From Palleronia marisminoris (GTDB lineage: Bacteria > Pseudomonadota > Alphaproteobacteria > Rhodobacterales > Rhodobacteraceae): a DNA stretch of 64,000 nt. Below the pieces are notes generated by a model. The model worked only from the letters and a program-made list of their open reading frames with translations. It was not told where the DNA came from and searched no databases. The stretch is from positions 124,001 to 188,000 of the forward strand of contig NZ_FWFV01000007.1 of NCBI RefSeq assembly GCF_900172315.1, read 5' to 3'. Every line of letters starts with the position of its first letter. Positions within the stretch are counted from its first letter, which is position 1. Positions 17,907 to 28,481 of the stretch are shown here, in pieces. A program made the translations under genes and the position numbers.

Positions 17907-19199
17907 TCAGTCCCGGAACGGGTCGGTCACGAGGATCGTGTCGTCCCGCTCGGGGCTGGTGGACAGAAGGGCGACGGGGCACCCGATCAACTCTTCGATG
18001 CGACGCACGTACTTGATCGCGCCGGCGGGCAGGTCGGCCCAGCTGCGGGCGCCTTCGGTCGACTCGGTCCAGCCCTCCATCTCTTCGTAGACGGGAGTGC
18101 AGCGCGATTGCGCCTCGGAGGCCGTCGGCAGGTAGTCCAGCCGCTCGCCGTCCAGATCGTAGCCGGTGCAGACCTTGATCCGCTCGAACCCGTCCAGCAC
18201 GTCGAGCTTGGTGAGCGCGATGCCGTGCATGCCGCTGGTCGCTGCGGTCTGTCGCACCAGGCAGGCGTCGAACCAACCGCAGCGACGCTTGCGCCCGGTG
18301 GTCGTGCCGAACTCGTGCCCGCGTTCACCCAGCCGCTCGCCATCCACATCGTGAAGCTCGGTCGGGAAGGGGCCTTCGCCGACGCGGGTGGTGTATGCCT
18401 TGACGATGCCCAGCGTGAATTCGACCGCATCCGGCCCGAGGCCCGAGCCGGTTGCAGCCTGCCCGGCGATCACGTTCGACGAGGTGACATAGGGATAGGT
18501 GCCGAAATCGATGTCCAGAAGCGCGCCCTGGGCACCTTCGAACAGGATGCGCTTGCCCTCGCGCTTCGCCTGGTCGAGTTCGCGCCAGACGGGCTTGGCA
18601 AAAGGCAGGATCTGCGGTGCGATCTCGCGTAGCTCGGCGATCAGCCCATCGCGGTCGATGGGTTCCAGCCCCAATCCGCTGCGCAGCGCGTTGTGGTGGA
18701 CGAGCGCGCGGTCCACCCGCAGCGCCAGCGTCGCTTCGTCGGCGAGGTCGGCGACGCGGATCACGCGGCGACCCACCTTGTCCTCGTAGGCCGGCCCGAT
18801 GCCGCGCCCCGTCGTGCCGATCTTGGCGACGGCCGTCTGCCCCTCGCGGGCGCGGTCCAATTCGCCGTGGAAGGGCAGGATCAAGGGCGTGTTCTCGGCG
18901 ATCATCAGCGTGTCGGGCGTGATCTCGACACCTTGCGCGCGGATCGCTTCGATCTCGCGCACCAGGTGCCACGGGTCGAGGACCACACCGTTGCCGATGA
19001 CGCTGAGCTTGCCCTTGCGCACCACCCCGGAGGGCAGGGCGTGCAGCTTGTAGACGGTTCCGTCGATGACGAGCGTGTGGCCCGCATTGTGTCCACCCTG
19101 GAAGCGCACGATCACGTCGGCCCGCTCGCTGAGCCAGTCCACGATCTTGCCTTTTCCCTCGTCACCCCATTGGGCGCCGATTACCGCCACGTTGGCCAT
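17907..19199 (-). CDS. purA: Adenylosuccinate synthetase
   Basis: A 430-residue GTP-dependent enzyme joining IMP and aspartate on the route to AMP. The phosphate loop GDEGKGK follows the start ([15 protein letters not shown]), and [27 protein letters not shown] and [14 protein letters not shown] are the expected motifs; KLDVLDG and the C-terminal TSPERDDTI guanine site are also present. Length is normal. Divergent from the TerC-like gene. Confidence 0.98.
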   Translation of the reverse strand: MANVAVIGAQWGDEGKGKIVDWLSERADVIVRFQGGHNAGHTLVIDGTVYKLHALPSGVVRKGKLSVIGNGVVLDPWHLVREIEAIRAQGVEITPDTLMIAENTPLILPFHGELDRAREGQTAVAKIGTTGRGIGPAYEDKVGRRVIRVADLADEATLALRVDRALVHHNALRSGLGLEPIDRDGLIAELREIAPQILPFAKPVWRELDQAKREGKRILFEGAQGALLDIDFGTYPYVTSSNVIAGQAATGSGLGPDAVEFTLGIVKAYTTRVGEGPFPTELHDVDGERLGERGHEFGTTTGRKRRCGWFDACLVRQTAATSGMHGIALTKLDVLDGFERIKVCTGYDLDGERLDYLPTASEAQSRCTPVYEEMEGWTESTEGARSWADLPAGAIKYVRRIEELIGCPVALLSTSPERDDTILVTDPFRD

Positions 19200-19341
19200 C
19201 GCGATCTCCCTCGCTGCAAACGGGCCGTTCCTAGCCGAGCGTCGCGACGGGGGCCAGCCCCTGCCGACGGTTCTCGCATCGCCCGACTGGAACCGTACGC
19301 TTTGTCCTCCGTTCAGGCAGGATCACCACGATGGACCCGCC

Positions 19342-20121
19342 ATGCTAGACCTTCTCGCCCAGCCGCAAGCATGGGCCGCCTTTGCCGCGCTGGTGACGAT
19401 GGAAATCATCCTCGGCATCGACAACCTGATCTTCATCTCGATCGTGTCGGGCAAGCTGCCCGAGCGGCAGGCGAAGATTGCGCGGCAGGTCGGCCTGTCC
19501 CTCGCCCTGATCCTGCGCCTTGCGCTTCTGTCGGTCATCGCCTGGATTGTCGGGTTGACGGCACCGGTGATCGACCTTGGCATCCAGGGCGCCCCCGGTG
19601 AGCATGGCGAGCCCAGCTTCGAGACTGCTTTCTCGTGGCGCGACCTGATCCTGATCGCGGGCGGCGTATTCCTGTGCGTGAAATCCACGCAGGAGATCCA
19701 TCACAAGGTCAGTCCCGGCGATCACGCCGACGGCGGCGGCAAGGCCGCGGCATCGCTCGGGGTGGCGATCGCGCAGATCATCGCGCTCGACGCCGTGTTC
19801 TCGGTGGATTCGATCCTGACGGCCATCGGCATGACCGATGAACTGCCGATCATGGTCGCGGCCGTGATCGTGGCCGTCGGCGTCATGTTCGCAGCCGCCG
19901 GAGCGGTCACCCGGTTCGTGAACGCCAATCCCAGCGTGGTCATGCTGGCGCTGGCGTTCCTCCTGATGATCGGCATGGTGCTGATCGCCGACGGGTTCGG
20001 GCGGCACGTGCCGAAGGGCTACATCTACTCGGCCATGGCCTTCGCGGTGCTGGTCGAGGTGCTGAACATGTTCGCCCGGCGGCGCCGGCACGCGCGCCAA
20101 CCAGCCGCAGCGCATGAGTAG
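19342..20121 (+). CDS. TerC-family integral membrane protein
   Basis: A 259-residue protein with about seven membrane helices. The two TerC hallmarks are present: the acidic first helix (MEIILGIDNLIFISI) and the repeat acidic helix (IIALDAVFSVDSILTAIG), which probably bind or carry a metal ion. Related TerC/YoaE proteins are linked to manganese or metal export and metalation of secreted enzymes. The start at 19342 gives the family-typical N-terminus. Convergent with tdk. Confidence 0.9.
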   Translation: MLDLLAQPQAWAAFAALVTMEIILGIDNLIFISIVSGKLPERQAKIARQVGLSLALILRLALLSVIAWIVGLTAPVIDLGIQGAPGEHGEPSFETAFSWRDLILIAGGVFLCVKSTQEIHHKVSPGDHADGGGKAAASLGVAIAQIIALDAVFSVDSILTAIGMTDELPIMVAAVIVAVGVMFAAAGAVTRFVNANPSVVMLALAFLLMIGMVLIADGFGRHVPKGYIYSAMAFAVLVEVLNMFARRRRHARQPAAAHE

Positions 20122-20130
20122 CGGTCGGGT

Positions 20131-20718
20131 TCAGACTTCCCGGTCGCCCGTGGCCTCACGCCAGTGGACGCGGCAGAGCGAGACGTAGGCCTCGTTGCCG
20201 CCGATCTGCACCTGGTCCCCTTCCGTCAGCACGCTGCCCTCGGGTCCCTGGCGCACGACCATCGACGCCTTCTTGCCGCAATGGCAGATGGTGCGCACCT
20301 CGCGCATCTCGTCCGCCCAGGCCAGAAGCGCAGCCGAGCCCGGAAATAGGCTGCCCTGAAAGTCGACGCGCAACCCGTAGCACATCACCGGCAGGTTCAG
20401 GTCGTCCACCACGCGGGCCAGCTGCCAGACCTGGGCCCGGGTCAGGAACTGCGCCTCATCGATGAAGATGCAGGCGATCTTCGCGTCGTCTCGCCACCCG
20501 GCGATCCGGGAAAAGAGGTCATCCTCGGGGCCGTAGGTCTCGGCCGGGGAGGAGATGCCGATCCGGCTGCCGATCCGCCCCGGGCCTGCGCGGGCATCCA
20601 TGCGGGCCGTCAGCAAGCGCGTTTCCATCCCGCGCTCGTTGTAGTTGTAGGACGCCTGAAGCAGCAGGGTCGACTTTCCCGCGTTCATCGTCGAGTAGTG
20701 GAAGTACAGCTTGGCCAT
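20131..20718 (-). CDS. tdk: Thymidine kinase
   Basis: A 195-residue type II thymidine kinase: AKLYFHYSTMNAGKST phosphate loop, FIDEAQFL with the catalytic Glu, and zinc-binding pairs represented by CHCGKKA and the CRVHW end. It phosphorylates thymidine and deoxyuridine. I choose the ATG at 20718 on homology; no good ribosome-binding site precedes it, and a stable hairpin lies three bases upstream. A TTG at 20754 would add 12 residues. Confidence 0.94.
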   Translation of the reverse strand: MAKLYFHYSTMNAGKSTLLLQASYNYNERGMETRLLTARMDARAGPGRIGSRIGISSPAETYGPEDDLFSRIAGWRDDAKIACIFIDEAQFLTRAQVWQLARVVDDLNLPVMCYGLRVDFQGSLFPGSAALLAWADEMREVRTICHCGKKASMVVRQGPEGSVLTEGDQVQIGGNEAYVSLCRVHWREATGDREV

Positions 20719-20721
20719 GCG

Positions 20722-20739
20722 CGCCGGGTTAGCCCGGCG
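20722..20739 (-). promoter_or_regulatory. Hairpin just upstream of the tdk start
   Basis: A 7-bp perfect stem (20722-20728 with 20733-20739) with a TTAG/CTAA loop, three bases before the tdk ATG, where a ribosome-binding site would be. It could make tdk translation depend on ribosomes finishing the preceding gene, whose stop is about 40 bases upstream. Confidence 0.35.
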
Positions 20740-20757
20740 GAGCATGGTGCTCAAGCC

Positions 20758-21189
20758 TCAGGCCGTGTCGTAGAGATCCTCGGCCACATCCTTCGGAAGG
20801 GACTCGCGGATCTTCTGCATGATGCCGCTGCCAAGCTTCCCCTTCAGCAGGCGGAAGATGGCGCGGGCGGCGGCTTCGGGGTCGGGATCGTGGGCATCCA
20901 CCAGGTGCGCGCCCAACTCTTCGCAATATTGGCTGGTCGAACGCGTCGTGACCGGCGTATCGGCGGGGCGCCAGTTCTCGTAGTAGATACCGCGCACCAG
21001 GTGGGGCAGCTGCGCGCCAAGCGCCGAGGCCTCGTCCACGGTCAGGCGGTCGCGCACCGTGTGAAGACCGGCGCGCAGGGTGTGGTAGGCGTGCTGGTGA
21101 TTGAGACCGAGGTCCTGGCCGAGCGTGTTCAGCCAGTTGTTGGTCTCGTTCACCGTGTCGTCGATCATCGAAAGACCGAGGTCGGACAT
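20758..21189 (-). CDS. DUF2267 protein
   Basis: A 143-residue helical protein with the DUF2267 pattern: TNNWLNTLGQDLG, AYHTLRAGLHTVRDRLTVDEASALGAQLPHLVRGIYYENW and a C-terminal helical repeat. The family is common in alphaproteobacteria and sometimes linked to stress genes, but no activity is known. An AAGGAGA site precedes the ATG at 21189. It lies between carB and tdk on the same strand. Confidence 0.85.
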   Translation of the reverse strand: MSDLGLSMIDDTVNETNNWLNTLGQDLGLNHQHAYHTLRAGLHTVRDRLTVDEASALGAQLPHLVRGIYYENWRPADTPVTTRSTSQYCEELGAHLVDAHDPDPEAAARAIFRLLKGKLGSGIMQKIRESLPKDVAEDLYDTA

Positions 21190-21253
21190 GGGCAATCTCC
21201 TTTTCACTCATACACTTGGTGAATGAACGGAGACTGCCCGCCCGGCGTTCCGA

Positions 21254-24200
21254 TCAGCCTTGAAGCGCGCGCACCACGATCTCGCCCTTTTGCCGTGCCT
21301 GCATGGCCAAAGCGGCCGCATGGGCGCCCGCAAGCGTTGTATAGTAAGGGATCTTGTCGTTCAGCGCGACGGCCCGGATCGAGCGGCTGTCCTCGACCGC
21401 CTGCGCGCCTTCCGTGGTGTTCATCACGAGGTCGACCCCGCCGTCCTTGAGGATGTCGACGATCGTGCGCCCGCCTTCGTAGACCTTGTGCACCTTCTTC
21501 GACTCGATCCCGGCGTCGCTCAGGACCTTGTGAGTCCCGGCCGTGGCGAGGATCGACAGCCCCAGGTCACTGACCAGCCGCGCCGTTTCGATCAGCAGGT
21601 CCGACTTGTCCGAGTCGCGCACCGACAGGAACACGGTGCCCTCGGTCGGCAGGTCGACGCCCGCGCCCATCTGCGCCTTCAGGAACGCCGTCGCGAAGTC
21701 GCGGTCCCAGCCCATGACCTCGCCGGTCGAACGCATCTCGGGCCCGAGCAGCGTGTCCACGCCGGGGAAGCGGGCGAAGGGCAGCACCGATTCCTTGACG
21801 CTGAACCAGGGCATGTGCGGATCGGCCAGCGTCATCGGGTCGGCAAGAGGGATCGTGTCGTCCACGCTGACGCCGTCGGGATAGGCCGCGCGCTCGGGGA
21901 AGGCCGACAGTTTCTCGCCCGCCATCAGCCGCGCGGCGATGGATGCGATGGCGCTGTCGGTGGCCTTGGCGACGAAGGGCACGGTCCGCGAGGCGCGGGG
22001 GTTGACCTCGAGCACGTAGATCTCGCCGTCCTTGACAGCGAACTGCACGTTCATCAGCCCGACGACGCCCAGCTTCAGCGCCATGGCAGCGGACTGACGC
22101 TCCATCTCTTCGACGATGTCGCGGGGCAGGGTGTGTGGTGGCAAGCAGCAGGCGCTGTCGCCGGAATGGACGCCGGCTTCCTCGATGTGCTGCATGATGC
22201 CGGCGACGTGCACGCTCTCGCCGTCGGACAGGCAATCCACGTCGACCTCGACCGCGCCCGACAGGTAGCTGTCGAGAAGCACCGGGTTCTTGCCCGACAC
22301 GTCCACGGCGTCGCGGATGTAGCGGCGCAGGTGATCCTCGTCCCGCACGATCTCCATCGCGCGGCCGCCCAGCACGTACGATGGCCGGATGACCAGCGGA
22401 TAGCCGACCTCGCGCGCCATCTCGATGGCCTGTTCATCCGACCGGGCGAGGCCGTTCTTCGGCTGCTTGAGCCCCAGCTCGTTCAGCATGCCCTGGAACC
22501 GCTCGCGATCCTCGGCCAGGTCGATCTTGTCGGGTTGCGTGCCCAGGATCGGGATGCCCGCGGCTTCGAGGTCGTTGGCCAGCTTCAGCGGCGTCTGCCC
22601 GCCGAACTGGACGATCACGCCGTGAAGCGTGCCGTTCTCCTGCTCGACGCGCAGGATCTCCATCACGTGTTCCAGCGTCAGCGGCTCGAAATACAGCCGG
22701 TCGCTCGTGTCGTAGTCGGTCGAGACGGTCTCGGGGTTGCAGTTGACCATGATGGTCTCGTAGCCCGCTTCGCTGAGCGCATAGCAGGCGTGACAGCAGC
22801 AATAGTCGAACTCGATCCCCTGGCCGATCCGGTTCGGACCACCGCCGAGGATGACGACCTTCTTGCGGTCCGAGGGCCGCGCCTCGTCCTCGACCTCGCC
22901 GAAGACCGGTACTTCGTAGGTCGAGTACATGTAGGGGGTCTGCGCTTCGAATTCGGCGGCGCAGGTGTCGATGCGCTTGAACACGGCGCGCACGCCCAGG
23001 TTCTCGCGGGCGCGGCGGACTTGCGCCTCTTCGCGTCCCGTCAGCGTGGCGAGGCGGGCATCGGTGAAGCCCATCATCTTCAGCTCGCGCAAACCGTCCT
23101 CGTCCCGCGGCAGACCGTTCTTCGCGACCTGCGCCTCGGCCTCGACGATCTCGCGGATCCGGGCCAGGAACCAGGGGTCGAAATTCGTGACCTCGTGGAT
23201 GTCGTCGATGCTCAGCCCGTGGCGCATGGCTTGGGCCGCCACGCGCAGCCGGTCGGGGGTCTGCCGGGCCAGCGCCTTGGTGATCGCGGCGCGCGACTGG
23301 GACGAGGTGGGGTCTTCGCCGATGCCGGGGATGGCAATCTCGTCGAAGCCGGTCAGGCCGGTTTCCATCGATGCCAGCGCCTTCTGCACCGATTCGTGGA
23401 AGGTCCTGCCGATGGCCATCGCCTCGCCCACGGATTTCATCGCGGTTGTCAGGTCGGGCTTGGACCCGGGGAACTTCTCGAATGCGAAGCGCGGGATCTT
23501 GGTGACGACATAGTCGATCGACGGTTCGAACGCGGCGGGGGTTACCCCGGTGATGTCGTTGTCCAACTCGTCGAGCGTGTAGCCGACGGCCAGCTTCGCG
23601 GCGATCTTGGCGATGGGAAAGCCGGTGGCCTTGGAGGCCAGCGCCGACGATCGCGACACGCGCGGGTTCATCTCGATCACGACCATCCGGCCGGTGTCGG
23701 GATCGACGGCCCATTGCACATTCGACCCGCCGGTTTCGACCCCGATTTCGCGCAGCACGGCGATGCTCGCGGCGCGCATCTGCTGGTATTCCTTGTCGGT
23801 CAGCGTCAGCGCAGGGGCCACGGTGATCGAGTCGCCGGTATGGACGCCCATCGGATCGACGTTCTCGATGGCGCAGACGATGATCGCGTTGTCCGCCTTG
23901 TCGCGGACGACCTCCATCTCGAATTCCTTCCAGCCAAGCAGGCTTTCGTCCACGAGGATCTGCGCGACGGGCGAGGCTTCCATGCCGGTGCGGACGTAGT
24001 GCTCGTATTCCTCGCGGTTGTAGGCCACGCCGCCACCCGTTCCGCCCAGGGTATAGGCGGGGCGGATGATCGCGGGCAGGCCAATATCCTCGAGCGCCTC
24101 CATCGCCTTCGCGACGCCCGCCTTGATGTCGTAGCCCTTCTTGGCGGCCTTCGGGGCCGAGACGATCGTGGCGCGGGGGTTCTCCAGCCCGATCCGGTCC

Positions 24201-24607
24201 ATCGCCTCGCGGAAGAGGCCCCGGTCCTCGGCCATCTCGATGGCCTCGCGGCGGGCGCCGATCATCTCGACCCCGTACTTTTCCAGCACGCCCATCTCTT
24301 CGAGCTTCAGCGCGGTGTTCAGGCCCGTCTGCCCGCCCATGGTCGGCAGCAGCGCGTCGGGACGCTCCTTCTCGATGATCTTTGCGACGACCTCGGGGGT
24401 GATCGGCTCGATGTATGTGGCGTCGGCCAGCCCCGGATCGGTCATGATCGTCGCGGGGTTCGAGTTGACCAGGATGACCCGGTAGCCTTCCTCGCGCAGG
24501 GCCTTGCAGGCCTGTGCGCCCGAATAGTCGAATTCGCAGGCCTGCCCGATGATGATGGGGCCGGCCCCGATGATCATGATGGACTGGATATCGGTGCGTT
24601 TCGGCAT
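21254..24607 (-). CDS. carB: Carbamoyl-phosphate synthase large subunit
   Basis: A 1117-residue enzyme making carbamoyl phosphate for arginine and pyrimidines. It has the internal duplication of two ATP-grasp synthetase halves (each opening with an [21 protein letters not shown] biotin-carboxylase-like motif), an oligomerisation segment between them, and a C-terminal methylglyoxal-synthase-like allosteric domain with the [14 protein letters not shown] stretch. carA is not in the window. The ATG at 24607 gives the standard start [16 protein letters not shown]. Confidence 0.98.
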   Translation of the reverse strand: MPKRTDIQSIMIIGAGPIIIGQACEFDYSGAQACKALREEGYRVILVNSNPATIMTDPGLADATYIEPITPEVVAKIIEKERPDALLPTMGGQTGLNTALKLEEMGVLEKYGVEMIGARREAIEMAEDRGLFREAMDRIGLENPRATIVSAPKAAKKGYDIKAGVAKAMEALEDIGLPAIIRPAYTLGGTGGGVAYNREEYEHYVRTGMEASPVAQILVDESLLGWKEFEMEVVRDKADNAIIVCAIENVDPMGVHTGDSITVAPALTLTDKEYQQMRAASIAVLREIGVETGGSNVQWAVDPDTGRMVVIEMNPRVSRSSALASKATGFPIAKIAAKLAVGYTLDELDNDITGVTPAAFEPSIDYVVTKIPRFAFEKFPGSKPDLTTAMKSVGEAMAIGRTFHESVQKALASMETGLTGFDEIAIPGIGEDPTSSQSRAAITKALARQTPDRLRVAAQAMRHGLSIDDIHEVTNFDPWFLARIREIVEAEAQVAKNGLPRDEDGLRELKMMGFTDARLATLTGREEAQVRRARENLGVRAVFKRIDTCAAEFEAQTPYMYSTYEVPVFGEVEDEARPSDRKKVVILGGGPNRIGQGIEFDYCCCHACYALSEAGYETIMVNCNPETVSTDYDTSDRLYFEPLTLEHVMEILRVEQENGTLHGVIVQFGGQTPLKLANDLEAAGIPILGTQPDKIDLAEDRERFQGMLNELGLKQPKNGLARSDEQAIEMAREVGYPLVIRPSYVLGGRAMEIVRDEDHLRRYIRDAVDVSGKNPVLLDSYLSGAVEVDVDCLSDGESVHVAGIMQHIEEAGVHSGDSACCLPPHTLPRDIVEEMERQSAAMALKLGVVGLMNVQFAVKDGEIYVLEVNPRASRTVPFVAKATDSAIASIAARLMAGEKLSAFPERAAYPDGVSVDDTIPLADPMTLADPHMPWFSVKESVLPFARFPGVDTLLGPEMRSTGEVMGWDRDFATAFLKAQMGAGVDLPTEGTVFLSVRDSDKSDLLIETARLVSDLGLSILATAGTHKVLSDAGIESKKVHKVYEGGRTIVDILKDGGVDLVMNTTEGAQAVEDSRSIRAVALNDKIPYYTTLAGAHAAALAMQARQKGEIVVRALQG

Positions 24608-24634
24608 GGCGTCCCCCGAGGCAAATCGCCGGGG

Positions 24635-24662
24635 GTTATACGGGGCAGGCGCGTCGGCGCAA
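24635..24662 (-). promoter_or_regulatory. Candidate carB promoter
   Basis: On the minus strand: TTGCGC (24662-24657), 16-base spacer, TATAAC (24640-24635), a five-of-six match to the -10 consensus. The leader to the carB ATG is about 20 bases. The -35 box overlaps the region of the preceding CPBP stop. Confidence 0.6.
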
Positions 24663-24666
24663 GGCC

Positions 24667-25308
24667 TCAGAACGGCGGGGTCACGTTGCCCGAGTAGAAC
24701 CACGCACCCATCCCCAGCGCGAACAGGATGTTGCCGGCCACCGCGTGCATCGCCAGCGCCTCGGGGAAAGAGCGCCTGTCGCGGTAGCTATGGGCGAAGG
24801 CCAGACTGCCGGCGAAGGTCAGCGCGGCGACGATCCAGTTCCAGTAGATCAGGTGCGCCAGCGAGAAGATCGCGGCGTTCAGGATCAGCGCGGCTGTGCC
24901 GTCCGGCAGGATCGGGCCGTAGCGTTCGAAGAAGAGGGTGCGGAAGATCAGCTCTTGCGGCAGGGCCGACAGCAGCGGGTAGAGAAGCAGGATCGCGACC
25001 AGAAGCCACGGTGCCGCCCGTCCCGGCATCAGCCAGGCCTCCGGCCGCAGGCTCGTGACCAGAACCGCCGAGAGGCCCGCCGCGATACCCGCGAAGGCGA
25101 TGACCCGGAACCACGACACCCGACCCTGCCAGAGCTTGCTCAGCACGAAACCTGGCGTGCGAAAGAGCAACCAGCCCGACAGGACCACCAGCGCGAAGAG
25201 GACCGGAAACAGGCTGCTGGCGGGCAAGAGCACGGCAACAGCCACCGGGGCGACCACGAACAGCAGGACGAATTCGACCCGCAGGCGGGCAGGGGAGGGG
25301 GGTGTCAT
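24667..25308 (-). CDS. CPBP-family intramembrane protease-like protein
   Basis: A 213-residue protein with six or so membrane helices. Motif 1 reads QELIFR at residues 118-123, where most members have EExxxR, so the first glutamate is Gln118 while Glu119 and Arg123 remain. Motif 2 is FSLAH (Phe148, His152), and a later HAVAGN supplies the third motif. The family includes Rce1/Abi-type glutamate intramembrane proteases. Activity is uncertain given the Gln. It lies between cfa and carB on the same strand. Confidence 0.8.
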   Translation of the reverse strand: MTPPSPARLRVEFVLLFVVAPVAVAVLLPASSLFPVLFALVVLSGWLLFRTPGFVLSKLWQGRVSWFRVIAFAGIAAGLSAVLVTSLRPEAWLMPGRAAPWLLVAILLLYPLLSALPQELIFRTLFFERYGPILPDGTAALILNAAIFSLAHLIYWNWIVAALTFAGSLAFAHSYRDRRSFPEALAMHAVAGNILFALGMGAWFYSGNVTPPF

Positions 25309-25356
25309 GGCTGCTCAGATGGCATGGCCACGCGACGGGGCCATGACGGAACACGG

Positions 25357-26565
25357 TCAGTTGTAGAGGTAGTCCCGCGTGATCGGCACCGCGTCGTTCT
25401 TTCGCGCCAGCTGGAACTGGAACACGACCTGCTGGCCCTGAACGAAGCTCATCTCGGACGCCACGAGGTAGTAGCGCCACATCCGCACGAACCGGTCATC
25501 ATAGAGCGCTCGCGCCGCGTCGGCGCCGGCCTCGAAGCGGTCGGCCCAGACCCGCAGCGTCTTGGCATAGTGCAGCCGCCAGACTTCGAGGTCCGACGTC
25601 ACCAGCCCCTGCCGTTCGATCGCGGCCGACGTCTCGGACAAGGCGGGGATGTAGCCGCCCGGAAAGACGTACTTGCGGATGAACGCCGAGGTGATCCCCG
25701 GCGGGTTCGTCCGCCCGATGGTGTGGATCAGCGCGACCCCGTCCTCTTTCAATAACGTGCGGCACTTGCGGAAATACTCGTCGTAATGCGGCTGGCCGAC
25801 ATGTTCGAACATCCCGACCGAGACGATCCGGTCGAACGGTCCCTCGACGTCGCGGTAATCCTGCAGGCGGATGTCGATCTTGCCGTCCAGGCCCTTCCGG
25901 CGCACCCGCTCGGTGGCCAGCTTGTGCTGTTCCTCGGACAGGGTGACGCCGACGACTTCGGCGCCGAACTCTTCCGCGAGGGTGATCGCCATGCCGCCCC
26001 AGCCGCAGCCGATGTCGAGAATGCGCATCCCCGGCTCGATCAGCAGCTTCTTCGCGATATGCCGCTTCTTGGCCAGCTGCGCCTCTTCCAGCGTGATGTC
26101 GTCCGTCGGCCAGTAGGCACAGGAATACTGCCGGTCCTCGTCGAGGAAGATGTCGTAGAGCTTGGCCGACAGGTCGTAGTGATGCGCCACGTTCTTGCGG
26201 GCCTTGGGCGCCGGGTTGAACTGCGACAGCCGGCGCGCGTGCTTGCCGATCCGGACCACGGCATCCTGACTCCAATGCCGGTGACCCTTGCGCATGTTGT
26301 CGAGCACCAGGCCAAGGAAGTCGCGCAGCGCCTCGTCCTCGGGCTTGTCGCCCTCGACCAGGATCTCGCCGTTCATGTAGCCCTCGGCGGTGCCCAGGTC
26401 GGGGTCCTTCACCACCGCGGCGATGCGGCTTTCGCTGGTGATCCGTGCCTTCACATGCGGGGTGCCGTGGCCCATGACGATCACCCGCCCGGAAGGAAGC
26501 GTCAGTTCGAGCGTGCCGTCCTTCACGATCGAGCGCAGAATCCGCTCGAAAAGCCGCTCCCACAT
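25357..26565 (-). CDS. Cyclopropane-fatty-acyl-phospholipid synthase family methyltransferase
   Basis: A 402-residue protein: an N-terminal lipid-binding region, then a SAM-dependent methyltransferase domain with MRILDIGCGWGGMAITLAEEFG and the YSCAYW motif typical of CFA synthases. The enzyme family adds a methylene group to unsaturated acyl chains of membrane phospholipids. The start at 26565 gives the usual MWERLFERILR opening. Its upstream region carries a 12-bp palindrome within a possible promoter spacer. Confidence 0.9.
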   Translation of the reverse strand: MWERLFERILRSIVKDGTLELTLPSGRVIVMGHGTPHVKARITSESRIAAVVKDPDLGTAEGYMNGEILVEGDKPEDEALRDFLGLVLDNMRKGHRHWSQDAVVRIGKHARRLSQFNPAPKARKNVAHHYDLSAKLYDIFLDEDRQYSCAYWPTDDITLEEAQLAKKRHIAKKLLIEPGMRILDIGCGWGGMAITLAEEFGAEVVGVTLSEEQHKLATERVRRKGLDGKIDIRLQDYRDVEGPFDRIVSVGMFEHVGQPHYDEYFRKCRTLLKEDGVALIHTIGRTNPPGITSAFIRKYVFPGGYIPALSETSAAIERQGLVTSDLEVWRLHYAKTLRVWADRFEAGADAARALYDDRFVRMWRYYLVASEMSFVQGQQVVFQFQLARKNDAVPITRDYLYN

Positions 26566-26606
26566 GGCCCCACCCCTTCGTTCACTTGTCCCGAGGGGCA
26601 GTCTGT

Positions 26607-26627
26607 CCGTGATCACGGGATCGTCAA
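26607..26627 (-). promoter_or_regulatory. Possible cfa promoter element with palindromic operator
   Basis: TTGACG on the minus strand (26627-26622) is followed within its spacer by the perfect 12-bp palindrome CCGTGATCACGG (26607-26618). The -10 is not clear (AGACTG at 17 bases). A dimeric regulator could bind here; which one is unknown. Confidence 0.3.
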
Positions 26628-26640
26628 GGCCCTCGCGCGC

Positions 26641-26669
26641 TTGACTTCGTGGCGTTGCCCATGTTCATC
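26641..26669 (+). promoter_or_regulatory. Candidate aspS promoter
   Basis: TTGACT (26641-26646), 17-base spacer, TTCATC (26664-26669), 33 bases upstream of the aspS ATG. The -35 is close to consensus; the -10 is poor. Confidence 0.35.
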
Positions 26670-26702
26670 GCGCCTGTCGAACCGGACCGAAGGACCCTCG
26701 CC

Positions 26703-28475
26703 ATGCACGCCTATCGCAGCCATACCTGCGCCGATCTCACCAAGGAGAACGTGGGCGACACCGTGCGTCTTGCCGGCTGGGTCCATCGCGTGCGCGATCA
26801 CGGTGGCGTGCTGTTCATCGACCTGCGCGACCATTTCGGCATGACCCAGGTGATCTGCGACCCCGATTCCCCGGTCTTTGCGGACGTGGAAAAGGTCCGG
26901 TCCGAATGGTGCATCCGCATCGACGGCACGGTGAAGGCGCGCGACGAAAGCCTGATCAACCCGCGCCTGCCGACCGGCGAGATCGAGGTCTATTGCCGCG
27001 GGATCGAGACGCTGGGCCGCGCGGGCGAGCTGCCCCTCCCGGTCTTCGGCGAGCCCGACTACCCCGAGGAAACCCGCCTGAAATACCGCTTCCTCGACCT
27101 GCGCCGCGAGACGCTGCACAAGAACATGGTGCTGCGATCCGACGTGGTGCGCGACCTGCGCGAGAGGATGTGGGGCCAGGGCTTCAACGAGTACCAGACG
27201 CCGATCCTGACCGCCTCGTCGCCCGAGGGCGCGCGCGACTTCCTCGTGCCGTCGCGCCTGCATCCCGGCAAGTTCTACGCGCTTCCGCAGGCACCGCAGC
27301 AGTTCAAGCAGCTGATCATGGTGTCGGGCTTCGACAAGTATTTCCAGATCGCGCCCTGCTTCCGCGATGAGGACCCGCGCGCCGACCGCTCGCCCACCGA
27401 TTTCTACCAGCTCGACCTGGAAATGTCCTTCGTCGAACAGGAAGACGTCTTCGCCACGATCGAACCCGTCATGCGCGGCTGCTTCGAGAAGTTCGGCGGC
27501 GGCCGCACCGTCGACCAGGCCTTCCCGCGCATCCCCTATGCCGAGGCGCTGCTGAAATACGGCACCGACAAGCCCGACCTGCGCAACCCGATCGAGATGC
27601 AGGTCGTGTCCGAACACTTCGCCGGCTCGGGCTTCGCGATCTTCGCGAACCTGCTCGAAAAGGAAGGGACCGAGATCCGCGCCATCCCCGCCCCCAAGGG
27701 CGGCAGCCGCAAGTTCTGCGACCGGATGAACAAGTTCGCGCAGGAACAGGGCCTGCCCGGCATGGGCTACATCTTCTGGCGCGACGGCGAGGACGGACTC
27801 GAAGCCGCAGGCCCCCTGGCCAAGAACATCGGCCCTGAGCGGACCGAGGCGATCCGCCAGCAGCTGTCGCTCGGCAAGGGTGACGCGGCCTTCTTCCTCG
27901 GCGGCAAACCGTCCGAGTTCGAAGGCGTCGCCGGCCGCGCCCGCACCGTCATCGGCGACGAGCTGGAGCTGACCGACAAGGACCGCTTCGCCTTCTGCTG
28001 GATCATCGACTTCCCGATGTACGAGAAGGACGACGAGGGCGGGATCGACTTCTCGCACAACCCGTTCTCGATGCCGCAGGGCGGGATGGAGGCGCTGGAC
28101 GGCGACCCCCTCGAGGTAAAGGGCTTCCAGTACGACCTGGCCTGCAACGGCTACGAGCTGGTGTCCGGCGCGATCCGGAACCACCGCCCCGAGATCATGT
28201 TCAAGGCGTTCGAGATCGCCGGCTACGACGAGGCCGAGGTCCGCAACCGCTTCGGCGGCATGGTCAACGCGTTCCAGTACGGCGCCCCGCCGCACGGTGG
28301 CTGCGCTGCCGGGATCGACCGGATGGTGATGCTGCTCGCGGACGAGCAGAATATCCGTCAGGTCATCATGTTCCCGATGAACCAGCAGGCGCAGGACCTG
28401 ATGATGGGCGCCCCGTCCGAACCGACGCCCCAGCAGCTGCGCGAACTCGGCCTCCGGGTCCTCCCCAGGGAGTGA
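26703..28475 (+). CDS. aspS: Aspartyl-tRNA synthetase
   Basis: A 590-residue class IIb synthetase of the bacterial type: N-terminal OB-fold anticodon domain ([26 protein letters not shown]), motif 2 [10 protein letters not shown], an inserted GAD domain in the middle and motif 3 [17 protein letters not shown]. The start at 26703 gives [12 protein letters not shown]; earlier in-frame codons fall in the promoter region. Whether it also charges tRNA-Asn cannot be settled here. Confidence 0.97.
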   Translation: MHAYRSHTCADLTKENVGDTVRLAGWVHRVRDHGGVLFIDLRDHFGMTQVICDPDSPVFADVEKVRSEWCIRIDGTVKARDESLINPRLPTGEIEVYCRGIETLGRAGELPLPVFGEPDYPEETRLKYRFLDLRRETLHKNMVLRSDVVRDLRERMWGQGFNEYQTPILTASSPEGARDFLVPSRLHPGKFYALPQAPQQFKQLIMVSGFDKYFQIAPCFRDEDPRADRSPTDFYQLDLEMSFVEQEDVFATIEPVMRGCFEKFGGGRTVDQAFPRIPYAEALLKYGTDKPDLRNPIEMQVVSEHFAGSGFAIFANLLEKEGTEIRAIPAPKGGSRKFCDRMNKFAQEQGLPGMGYIFWRDGEDGLEAAGPLAKNIGPERTEAIRQQLSLGKGDAAFFLGGKPSEFEGVAGRARTVIGDELELTDKDRFAFCWIIDFPMYEKDDEGGIDFSHNPFSMPQGGMEALDGDPLEVKGFQYDLACNGYELVSGAIRNHRPEIMFKAFEIAGYDEAEVRNRFGGMVNAFQYGAPPHGGCAAGIDRMVMLLADEQNIRQVIMFPMNQQAQDLMMGAPSEPTPQQLRELGLRVLPRE

Positions 28476-28481
28476 CCCGGT

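Noticed and set aside
17907-17950. Possible frameshift at the purA/DUF2842 junction
   Set aside because: purA ends with its normal C-terminus and DUF2842 starts with a normal N-terminus three bases later, so they are simply adjacent genes.
21260-24697. A 1145-codon open frame on the plus strand opposite carB
   Set aside because: It is the antisense of an unambiguous carB. Its composition (rich in His, Arg, Asp, Gly, Val) is what GC-rich codon bias produces on the reverse strand, and it shows no domain motifs.
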